Source: Armillaria gallica (lineage: Eukaryota; Basidiomycota; Agaricomycetes; Agaricales; Physalacriaceae). Taken from it: a DNA stretch of 64,000 nucleotides. The translations under genes and the position numbers were made by a program. Location: NCBI GenBank assembly GCA_037576215.1, contig JBANDB010000013.1:1488001-1552000 (forward strand), read 5' to 3'. The notes beneath the pieces were generated by a model. That model did not search any database, was not told the DNA's origin, and was given only the letters and a program-made list of their open reading frames with translations. Below, piece by piece: positions 46,501-55,800 of this stretch (position 1 is its first letter; each line of letters begins with the position of its first letter).

Positions 46501-46930
46501 ACCATGTGGTTTTATTGAGCAATGAGCAGATCATGAGGTGCTGTGTAGCTGCAGATTATTGAGCTGCAGTTGCCATGCTGAGGTGTATGCATGGGGCAAT
46601 GATAATTTGAAGTCTTGGCACTGTAACAGCCTTAGTAAACACGGTCTGTAGTTGCCGTAGCTGTAATTATCATAGCTGGGAGGGTACTCATGTCAATCAC
46701 ATCATTTCATTAAATGATTGATGGGCACATCAACTAGTGCTTCTGAGTGATGTAGCAACTCCGTTTTAGGATGATTGTCGATCAAAGGTGCCTTGCTGTG
46801 ATGCGATACAGTAATTGTGATGCAAGGTGAGCTGGGAAGGATAACAGAGTGCGTGAGGAGTGGATGTCATGGTTTTAGGACTGTATCTGGGTGTTTGTGG
46901 CTTATACTGCGAAAATCCATGGTATTATTG
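43555..46930. repeat. Second long inverted repeat (foldback), diverged arms
   Basis: The left arm, about 43555-45165, matches the complement of about 45428-46930 from end to end, at my estimate 75-80% identity with small indels. Examples: GCAAGGCACCTTCGATCGAC at 43687 and CGATCAAAGGTGCCTTGC at 46782; CAGTGTATTCTTGCGT near 45006 and its counterpart near 45590. The spacer of about 260 bp carries a zinc-knuckle frame. The arms contain no credible gene; the 175-codon minus-strand frame at 45799-46326 is low-complexity. It sits inside Gypsy-4. It may be one foldback element or two copies of one repeat inserted head to head. Confidence 0.75.
45138..45490 (+). pseudogene. Gypsy-4 gag zinc knuckle, in spacer of the inverted repeat
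   Basis: The frame reads MNNYGQDHRCVCFFCGETDG, then HISSECL: a CCHC knuckle with five, not four, residues between the second Cys and the His. TGA at 45372 interrupts it. It would belong between the gag at 42560-43543 and the gag/protease part at 46998. Confidence 0.65.
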
Positions 46931-46997
46931 AGAGTTGGAGGTATTATGGAGCATGTGGGGATTATAATGGAGTCGCTTCGAAGGTATTGGTTGATGA

Positions 46998-48740
46998 ATG
47001 GATAAATCTGCGAATTCTGAGTGCACAGAGCCTGGAGGCTCATCAATGCAATGCCAGAATGTAGTTATTACTACAACCTCAATGCCAGGACTCTTCCACA
47101 TCCCAGGAGGCTATAGCATGCTACTTCAAGAAAAGCAAGAGTCGGAGCATCAGGTGTATGCAATGAGATCACAGCAGGCGAGCAATGACACGGGTGTTAG
47201 AACTTGTAGTAAGGGTCCACCACCAGATGATCCACTCAAGCGAATGCCAACAGATGAAGAGCGAGAGCAGGGTTTTTCTAGGCATTCAATGAAGGCAGGC
47301 AGGAGCCGTTCAAAGACCAGTGGAGTTGTCAGGTCTGGTTCACCATCACCCCCAGAGGACATAGCCAACAAAAAGAGGAGTGAAGCGGTAAGGGTTGAAT
47401 TGGCAGACACGTCATCTGATGAATTGGAAGATAAGCATCCACCAAAAGTTATGAGCAAAAAGCAAGTGCAGCTGGACCCTGCACCCAAGACTATACCTAC
47501 TGCATGCAATGCGACACCAGAGCCAGAGATGCCATATCTCAATGTTCTGGATGTAACTAATGTGGGTAAGCAGGGAGGTCCATCAAAGAAATTACCAAAG
47601 AAGATGGGGTTCATTCCTTTTGCAGCCAAAGATAAGCAGGCAGCTTATCGATTGAAAGCACCCATCAAGGAGCGAGGAAGCTCACCTGAAGTATTGGAAT
47701 GACTCATGAAGTCCCCGATAGCTGTAACAGTTGGAGAACTACTTGCGCTCTTGAAGATAGGTGGAGCAGTAAAACAGGAACTAACCATGAAGAGGGTTGC
47801 TCTTGGCAAGTCCAAGAAGAATGGCAAGCAGCAATTTGGACTGGTCATCGAGGAAGAGTCAGAATTGGAAGAAGAAGGACCTACCCAGGCCTTTCCATTC
47901 GCAGAGGTTGAAGATGAACAGAGCGATGGATTGCCAGCCGACATGGTACATCTTTCAAAGATACTATTTGTTGGAACCTTCATTGTAACCACTGAGGCTA
48001 GGAATGGTGTCCCCAAGGGCACACTTGTCTGGCAAGATCTTTTTGAGCAATACCTGAATGACATGGAAGCTAAGGGAAAAGTTCTGAAGCAAGTATATGT
48101 AGCTAAAGACTCACAAGCCTTGTGCTTGGTCTTTCCCTTCATAAATGGCTCAGAGCGTTTTGAGAGCTTGTATGATACTGGATTGCAAATAGTGTCCATG
48201 GCGAGCTATGTGGCAGATAGACTGGGGCTGATATATGATCCAGACATTGTGATCAACATGCAATCCACAAACAAGCAAGTAGAAAAGTCCCTTGGCATGG
48301 CAAAGAATATTCTGTTCCTGTTTGGTGACATTACTGTATATCTACAAGTGCATATCATTAAGGATCCAGCCTATGATATTCTACTAGGTTGACCTTTTGA
48401 CACACTAACTACAAGTACGGTGTATAACACAGCAGACAGAGGACAAACCATAAAGATACAAGATCCTAACTCCATGCGAAGTGCTGTGATACCCACATTC
48501 CCAAGGGGACAGAAAAAGTTCGTAACACATGAAGTTGAGGAGGGTTTTCAGTGATTGATGATTTGATTGACAATCAAGGAGAGTTAGCACTAATAATAGA
48601 AACTGATCAAGATGGAGATCTAATGGTCAGTGAATATGCAAAACCCATGGGATCTCAGAAGTTTAAGCAAGATGAATTAAGAGTGGCATATGCGGTTGTG
48701 AGCTCAAACCACCTGTGGTGGCCAGGATTTGCCTAAAGCA
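46998..48740 (+). pseudogene. Gypsy-4 gag C-terminus and aspartic protease
   Basis: Ser/Pro/Lys-rich linker (SRSKTSGVVRSGSPSPPEDI, MGFIPFAAKDKQAAYRLKAP), then a retropepsin domain with catalytic YDTGLQIVSM near 48170 and the conserved DPAYDILLG near 48380. The next codon is TGA where LLGRPF is expected, so CGA-to-TGA again; an earlier TGA lies near 47700. The frame decays after about 48555. RT and integrase are absent; the element is cut off near 48740 by a dispersed repeat. Confidence 0.8.
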
Positions 48741-48980
48741 ATGGAGCTAGCCAGCAAAACCTGTTGAATTCTCAAGGGCTCTAGCCACAACTGGCTAGGT
48801 CCACATTGCAATGAGTGGCCCAAATTCTGAATCTGGTGTGCTTGGTCATCAACTTGGGGCACTGCCACAGGCTAAATGGCCAGCTCAATGCCTGGCATGG
48901 CATTGAGCTCAATTTCATGCCCTCCTGCTCATTGCTGGGGTGGGCAAAAAATTGAACGGCCTAAAAATATATTTTATCAC
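48738..48980 (+). repeat. Dispersed repeat R1, copy 1
   Basis: About 240 bp matching the complement of 60885-61148 (GGAGCTAGCCAG, TTGAATTCTCA, GGGGCACTGCCACA, TGCAAAAAATT-like GGCAAAAAATT, TAAAAATATATT). No coding potential. Ends and target duplication not resolved. Confidence 0.6.
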
Positions 48981-49074
48981 CTATTCCTGATGCGACTCTG
49001 CTGATATGCAAACATAAAATGTTGGATTCATTGGCCAAGGTCTGGATTACCTGTTTTTTGGGAATTAAAGAAAA

Positions 49075-49170
49075 GTTTATTGCATCCAAAAGGATTTGAA
49101 CACTAAACCTTAGACTCAATATCATGACGACAGATAGTACAACCACTTGACTAGAAGTCCCTTAAATAAG
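49075..49170 (-). tRNA. tRNA-like sequence, probably a SINE or pseudogene head
   Basis: Minus strand: TAGTCAAGTGGTT resembles a D arm/A box, and AGTGTTCAAATCC resembles a T arm/B box about 45 nt later. The stems pair imperfectly, so not a confident functional tRNA. Confidence 0.35.
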
Positions 49171-49898
49171 TAGACATTATATTCAACATGTAGGTTCTAA
49201 TATAATATTTATGGAATAAAAAAAATATACACCACTACAGTGGGTCCTGCGAGTGCAGGCATCGTGGGAGGCCATGGCAGAGGTGCTCAACAAAGGTGTA
49301 GGCATGCTGTACATCCACACGGATGGTCTGTGTGTCATCGTGGCAGTCACGACGTCGTTGGGATAGGGAAAACGAACAGGGAGGTGTTGGTGCCATGTTC
49401 ATGGCAATGAAGACATCTGAGAGGGAAATGGTGACGAGGCTGGTGACAGGCACCCATGAAACTGAGCATGGCCTAGCGTGAACACACACAAAACCTAACT
49501 CAATCCCACAAAACACACACACACACACAATCTCCTTAAGTGCGGAGGGGAGCAAGGATTTTAATTCCACTTGCGCACTGACAGTATCTCAATTTCTCTC
49601 AGTGAGCTCGCTAAGTATGACCCACTGCAAGATCTAATCTGCACACGACACTGCCTTTCTCTTAGTGGCTAAACCTGACTTCCAAACTCGTCACGATGGA
49701 GGCCCTCAGCACTCCCACTCAAGTCTTAATTACTCTCAAAACCATCTCCACAAGTCCTCACACACAGTGTGCTCACCCTAACAATGATGCCACGAGGTCC
49801 AACTGCGCACACCTGTCACACTTCGTGCAACTGCTAGAACAGCTCAATCTGGCTGATTCCCTTGCAACTACTTCTAGACCTACATGGAGGCTGGCACA
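49171..49898. other. Flank of Gypsy-3, possible older retroelement leader
   Basis: Non-coding or weakly coding. It has an AC microsatellite (about 49513-49529). TTTCTCTSWGTGAGCTCGCTAA near 49594 recurs at 58890 beyond Gypsy-3. A short frame MEALSTPTQV (49696) runs into the Gypsy-3 LTR and may be a gag start cut by the insertion. Confidence 0.35.
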
Positions 49899-49903
49899 AT
49901 ACC

Positions 49904-50373
49904 TGTTACGATTTATTCGTTTTATCTTATCTTATCTGAGATAAGATAAGATGCTTACTCACTCGCTATCTTTAGATCCACGACTCCCAGAGAGTCTTCA
50001 TAAATCTTCACATCGCTAACACGTCACACTCGGTCAATGTGTGCTCAATACGTGTTATTCCAAGCGACATGTACTAAACACGTACTGGATATGTGTTATT
50101 CTCGGCTACCGTGTATTTGGCTTATTCACTTTCTAACACGGTAGCCATATCTTAGTACCATTTACAGACCCTCACTTTAGTATATAAGTAGCTTACTCAA
50201 AGCCTGTATTTCCCTAGCTTTGAGCTAAAGTTTATTCATACCGAAACACATTCCTTACTGCTAAGAGCTCCTAAAGTGAGTCTTGGGCATCAATCATCAC
50301 AAGGGCTAGACGGTGACTGTACGAACATGATACAGCCGATCTATTCACCTTTGATTGAAGTTCGGGTCTTACA
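49904..50373 (+). repeat. Gypsy-3 5' LTR
   Basis: TGTTACG..CTTACA, 470 bp. It has a GATA-site hairpin at 49924-49952 (ATCTTATCTTATC, TGA, GATAAGATAAGAT), a TATA box at 50181, and AGCTTTGAGCTAA at 50216-50228 near the expected RNA start. Confidence 0.97.
50181..50188 (+). promoter_or_regulatory. TATA box of Gypsy-3 LTR
   Basis: TATATAAG, about 30 nt before the segment complementary to the primer-binding site, so transcription should start near 50211-50216. The same box lies at 58536 in the 3' LTR. Confidence 0.7.
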
Positions 50374-50374
50374 A

Positions 50375-50387
50375 TTAGCTCAAAGCT
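50375..50387 (+). other. Self-complementary primer-binding site
   Basis: TTAGCTCAAAGCT starts two bases after the LTR end and is the exact complement of AGCTTTGAGCTAA (50216-50228) near the RNA 5' end. This is the arrangement of Tf1-type self-priming, in which the RNA end folds back to prime reverse transcription in place of a tRNA. Confidence 0.75.
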
Positions 50388-50413
50388 TTTTACTTATTCC
50401 CTCCCAGAACCCC

Positions 50414-51400
50414 ATGGAAGACAACGCTCGTATTATAGCCATCACACTAGGAATACCCAGCGCTACCTTCGTCTCCCTTGCCCTCATTCTTGCAGTCAGG
50501 TTCCGCTACAGAACAAGGCAGCTACAGCTACGTCAACAAGAAGAGGCGCACCGTACCACCCCCTCAGTCATTACAAATAATTCCAATGGCATCCCGCTCG
50601 AGCAGCAGCCACCCTGACTCTTCGCACCCATACCGCGGCGACCGATCCCAATCGACCAGTTCATTAGGACAGGAGACGATAACGAAGAGACGGACGTTTC
50701 TGAGCAAATTCCTCCCATCATCCCAGAGAGACAACCTCCTACCCCTCCCAGAAGGAATGCGTCCAGTGTCGACATCGCCTCCGAGCATCCCGCCTCCTAT
50801 TATGCCATGCTTGTCCCTCGAACTCCCTCACCTGTCTCAAACTCCCGACACGACACCCATGGCAGGAGACGTAACATGGGCCGCAACACCAGACCTGTCA
50901 TCCCAGCCACCAGTCACGATACTGGGGTTGACAGGGATCCCATTACACCACCCACAGCCGGTGTCACCTCCCAGGAGTTCTGGGACAACCTCGACATTCC
51001 CTATAGCGCCTACTTCCCCGCTCCCACTCGTTCGCCCAATCAACCTGTCCAGACCAGCAAGTCGACACTCAAGCCTGTACAGATCGGTGAACCCATCGCT
51101 GGCCCCTCAAACCCCAGGCGCAGTGGTTGGCGAGCACAACCTCGCAGGTCCCCGCTCTGTCCCCCTTGAGCAAGTGCTTGGGAGCAGCTTGCCCAGCGAT
51201 TCCGAGAGTGACCACAGCCACCGCCCGAGCTCACGCGCCCACCAGAGGAGTCCAGCGAGTTGACCACCCTCGGTGGCCTGTCTACCCAACGTCCCTCTAC
51301 CCCCTTCTGGAGAAACACGATTGACGGAATCCCCGAGTCGTCCTCCAAGCAGGCGCGCGAGCGCTCACCCTACTACCCCAGTGATGATGACGCTGACTGA
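50414..51400 (+). pseudogene. Gypsy-3 ORF1: membrane-segment and Pro-rich protein
   Basis: Frame from ATG at 50414 (MEDNARIIAITLGIPSATFV) to TGA at 51398, about 328 codons with three in-frame TGA (50615, 51167, 51209). The N-terminus has one hydrophobic segment (about residues 6-28) followed by basic RFRYRTRQLQLRQQ, like a type-III membrane anchor. The rest is Pro/Ser/Arg-rich (TPPRRNASSVDIAS, FWDNLDIPYSAYFP). No known domain. It overlaps ORF2 by 17 nt. A membrane-anchored extra N-terminal ORF is unusual for a Gypsy element. Confidence 0.65.
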
Positions 51401-51893
51401 TGCCATCAATTTTTATAATGAAACAGACGATGACCCCTCAATTCCTGTCCCTACCTTGTTAAGGCAAGCAGATTATGTTGATATCTATAATTATTTCGCC
51501 TATGAGTTACCATTTTCCTTGGTCTGGGGAAGATCCCCAGCTGGGAACGATTATTTTATTAGGAAACAAGCAGATCTCCCAGCCGACGAGATTTTGCAGT
51601 ATGAGGCGGAGCGGAACGCTCGCCTCCTATGGAACGAAATACACCCAGATGCCGTAATAGAGGTATTTCCCCCTTACGAAGAAGCCGCGCAGGAGATCGA
51701 GACACAGGAGCCACTGCCAGATGAGCCCCCAATAGCACCTCCCCGAGTCACTAATACATTCATCTACGCCACCAGACAAGCGGCACCAGGAATGTACCAA
51801 CACGGGTACCTACCTTTTGCCGGTGGCGGCCACGGAGCTGGCGGAGGCGGTGGAGGTGGTGCACAACCACCTCCCACCCCCCGGTACGAGTAA
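51384..51893 (+). CDS. Gypsy-3 ORF2, acidic and Gly-rich
   Basis: Starts MMTLTDAINFYNETDDDPSI at 51384, overlapping the end of ORF1. It contains YVDIYNYFAYELPF, ADEILQYEAERNARLLWNEI and a Gly-run near 51825-51860. Its TAA stop overlaps the ATG of gag (TAATG at 51891-51895), which suggests coupled re-initiation. Probably the N-terminal part of gag expressed separately; no family recognised. It has no stop codon damage. Confidence 0.6.
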   Translation: MMTLTDAINFYNETDDDPSIPVPTLLRQADYVDIYNYFAYELPFSLVWGRSPAGNDYFIRKQADLPADEILQYEAERNARLLWNEIHPDAVIEVFPPYEEAAQEIETQEPLPDEPPIAPPRVTNTFIYATRQAAPGMYQHGYLPFAGGGHGAGGGGGGGAQPPPTPRYE

Positions 51894-52849
51894 TGCTACC
51901 ACGATTTCTGGCACCTCCCGCAATGCCAGACCCGCCCATACCTTGGGAACTACAAGCTGGAGCGATAGACCCCTACGACGACTTCAAACCAAAAATCTTG
52001 AAGGAGGTCAACGACTTTACAGGGGACTCAGACGACATCGCTCGCTTCTTCCTAAAGTGCAAGCTACACTTCGACGTCTTTAACAGACACTTCTGCCAAC
52101 ACCCACATAAAGTCGTCTTCTGCGTCTTGCGACTTGCAGGAGACGCTGAAAGGTGGTGGCAGTTGTGTGCCAAAATCATAGGAAAGACAACGGACGGCGA
52201 GCAACAGTACCCAACCTACGACGAGTTCCAGTCGGAGCTCAATAAAAGATTCTGGAAGGATGCTGACTCGCAGATAAAGTATGCGCAGTGGGAAAAGCTA
52301 AAGCAGTCAGAGCACAAGGATGGCGACAAGTTCTTCCAGCTCTTTGAAGAGCTAGCCTACCATGCCGGAGTACGCAATAACGACCAAGTCATGCTCCACC
52401 AGATCAAAAAGGCCGCCCGCCAGTCGAGTAAAAATACTATATACTCGTCAGATGGGGACGTACCAACCGATTACCCAGCGTGGAAAGCTCGCCTACTCCG
52501 AATCGATCTCAATTGGTGCCTCAAGCAGGCAGAAGGAATGACAGGGCCACCAACCCGACCACAGAAGATGACCACGCCTGTACAGGGTGGTCAAACCAGA
52601 GTCCTGGTACCAACAACAAGTACGGGTATAGGGACAACATATGGAGGATGCGGACAGCCGATGAATATCGACGAAGCTAGGGCAGTATCGGTATGCTTTG
52701 GATGTGGCAAGAAAGGCCACTTCAAACGCGACTGCCCCACGACTGCACCCAGAACCCGAGCAGAGTCTTTGCGACGCGCAAATACCTACTGGGACATAAA
52801 GGAGAAAAACCTCTCAACAATTGAGGAGGTAAAAGAGATCGCCGTCTAG
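51893..52849 (+). CDS. Gypsy-3 gag (capsid and nucleocapsid)
   Basis: 318 codons, intact. The capsid-like helical core includes FTGDSDDIARFFLKCKLHFD, HKVVFCVLRLAGDAERWW and SELNKRFWKDADSQIKYAQW. A CCHC zinc knuckle CFGCGKKGHFKRDC lies near 52697-52738 and would bind the RNA in the particle. It ends at TAG 52847. The pol frame is one base back (-1) and opens after a TGA near 52822, so the two overlap by about 25 nt. No standard slippery heptamer was seen there. Confidence 0.9.
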   Translation: MLPRFLAPPAMPDPPIPWELQAGAIDPYDDFKPKILKEVNDFTGDSDDIARFFLKCKLHFDVFNRHFCQHPHKVVFCVLRLAGDAERWWQLCAKIIGKTTDGEQQYPTYDEFQSELNKRFWKDADSQIKYAQWEKLKQSEHKDGDKFFQLFEELAYHAGVRNNDQVMLHQIKKAARQSSKNTIYSSDGDVPTDYPAWKARLLRIDLNWCLKQAEGMTGPPTRPQKMTTPVQGGQTRVLVPTTSTGIGTTYGGCGQPMNIDEARAVSVCFGCGKKGHFKRDCPTTAPRTRAESLRRANTYWDIKEKNLSTIEEVKEIAV

Positions 52850-55800
52850 ATGATGATTCAGTCTATTCAGCGACTCAGGGTTTAGTTTCAGCTGGTACGC
52901 CTATCGCATTGCATCATTGTACTCATATATCACCTGTAGTATCTAACGTGCATTCGAATATACCCACGACTTCGCAATCAGACCAGGAACTAAACTGCCA
53001 GAATCAATGTTCGCCTAACGAAGCGACACTTACAGGCCCTAACGAAGGCAACATTACAGCGCCTAACGAAGCGACACATGGAACGGGCATGGTAGTCATT
53101 GAGCTATTGGCTCGACGTTTGGCAAGTAACCTATTACAGGCGAAAGCGGACGGTAAGGCGACCACCAGATCGCCACCCATCATAACGGCGAAGCACCAGT
53201 CGAGGCCTTCCTTTGGGGAGTTTCAAGCCGCAGTGACGAATGTTCGACCGGATGGGGCAGGAGAACAACCACGGGTTGTCCTACCTGATCCAATGGTCAC
53301 TCTACGGAGTCCCTGCCGTGCAGGGAGTTTCGGGGAAATAGCTTCGGCAAAACCTCCTTTGGTAAAAGAGTGGACCCATGGGCTACCAAAGTATAAATCC
53401 CACGATGGGGCTTTGGAGATAGCAACGGAGGCCAGCTCCCACAACACTGGATTACAGAAAACGAGGGACACGGGGAGAGACTATTTGCCCTCCATCCTGA
53501 AGAACCAAGAGGACGAACCGGAGTTGGGTAAGTGCCCCCGATCAGTTGCCAATGCCTATTGTGGCGAAGGGTGACCTGACGAAGGGGGAACACCAAATGA
53601 AATGAGGATCCTGGTCATCACAGAGACGGGCTCGAAGGAACCAGGTGAAGGCGACCGCTACCCAACGGTGAGAAGCGTAGGCAATCGTTGTGCAGCGGTG
53701 CCAGCCCAACCTGTTGCCCCTTTACGGGGTGACTCCTTCGCAGAAAGCTACTCCTGTTCCACGACCGACCAGAAAGCCGCAGGTTCGAAAGCTGCTAGTG
53801 CCCAGGCAGTGCAAAGGGGGCATCAGGTAACTACTTTGGAAGAAGTACCTGACCACGAGGACATTACCAGTTTCATGATGAACAAGAATGCTAAATTAAC
53901 CCCTTTAGACTTAGAAAATGCGGTGACCTCACCGACAGTAGTCACGCCCGTATGGGGCAACATGAAGGTTGAAGAGGCCCCGCAACTGTCCCGCACCTAT
54001 ACAAAGGGACAGACCTATAGAGAATGGCTCAAACCATTCGGAGCTGAGTGGACTCTATGCGGTGTAGTACAAGCGCGAACGGAGTCGGAGGCAAAGGCAA
54101 TCCTCAAAAACTGGATTCACAAAGCACATACGGAAGAGGTCATTGACTCAATGATCAAAGCAATGAGGGGGATGAAGCGAATCGATGCACTCTGGTGGCT
54201 TCACGAGCTGCAAGAGCCAAAACGACTTATCAGTGCGCTAAGCGATAAAGGGAAAGACCTGGTTATCCCTGTCACTCTCGGGGTACCAGGAACGCTTCCC
54301 AATATCTCTATGACTGCGTTGGTAGACAGCAGATGCACCAGCAGTGCCATCAATCAAAAATTTGTTGAGCAACACCGCATCCCGACTCGACCGACGGCCG
54401 CCCCAATCCCAGTCTATAATGCTGACAGAACCAAGAACTCAGGAGGATCAATTACCAAATACGCTGAGATCGAACTCAAAATTGGGGATCATTCTGAACG
54501 AATAGATCTTGCCGTAACAGATCTCGGTGATAAGGAAATTTTCCTCGGCCACAATTGGTTAGCCTGGCATAATCCGATCATCAATTGGAAGACAGGAGGA
54601 TTAACGTTTGCAAGGTGCGAATGCTGTAAAAATCCATTTGTACTACCCGATGCAGAACCCGACAACAAGTGGGATGAGGAACTGGAAGAAGGGGATACCA
54701 TCCTTGCAATAGACTTCACGCGGGCTATCCTCATACGTGCGCATCACGCTAATGACTTAGCTGCCATGGCCAACGCAGATAAGGAGACCAAGACGTTCAA
54801 AGAAATGGTCCCAGAGTGGTGTCGGGATTTCAACGATCTGTTTGACAAAGACAGTTTCGACAAACTCCCTGAACCAAAGACGTGGGATCATGCCATCGAA
54901 CTCACTCCGAATGTGAGCGCCAATCTAGATTGCAAGGTATACCCTTTGAACAGGAATGAACAAGTGGAACTCGACAAGTTCTTAGACGAGAACCTCTTGA
55001 GTGGACGAATACGACCATCCAAGTCACCCATGGCTTCACCGTTCTTCTTCGTTAAAAAGAAGGATGGCAAGCTGCGACCAGTCCAAGATTATCGGAAGCT
55101 CAATGAGATGACGATTAAAAACCATTATCCACTTCCGCTTATCTCAGAGCTAATGGACAAATTGCAGGGTGCCAAGTATTTTTCCAAGCTCGATGTTTGA
55201 TGGGGTTACAACAACGTACGCATCAAAAGCGGTGACGAATGGAAGGTGGCATTCAGAACTAATCGGGGGTTGTTCGAACCCACGGTTATGTTCTTTGGGC
55301 TCACCAATTCACCGGCCACCTTCCAGTGGATGATGAATGATATTTTCAAGAACCTCATTGCATCAGGCGCTGTTACCGTTTACCTCGATGACATCCTCAT
55401 CATGTCCAAGACCAAGGAGGAGCATCGTCGCATCGTGCGAGAGGTTCTAAGACTCCTCCGGAAGAACAAGCTATTCCTTAAAGCAGAGAAATGCAAGTTT
55501 GAAACCTTGGAAACGGAGTACCTCGGAGTTATCATCAGTGAAGGAAGCATCCGCATGGACCCAGTCAAGATTGCAGGAATCGCAGAGTGGCCAGTCCCAG
55601 CCAAGAAAGTGCAACTCCAGTCGTTCTTAGGCTTTACCAACTTCTATAGACGTTTCATCAAAGGATACAGCAAGGTTGTCAAACCGATGACCCAACTAAC
55701 CGGAAACGATCCATGGAAGTGGGGAAAAGCACAACAAGACGCCTTCAAAGAACTAAAGAGACTATTGGCTGAGGAGGTGGTACTAGCCATACCGACAGAA

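Noticed and set aside
47150..48199. Two long minus-strand ORFs
   Set aside because: Antisense shadows of the Gypsy-4 gag/protease frame, which has recognisable motifs.
49513..49529. AC microsatellite
   Set aside because: Short and ordinary.
50533..51348. Overlapping minus-strand ORFs opposite Gypsy-3 ORF1
   Set aside because: Shadows of a Pro/Ser-rich region; no motif of their own.
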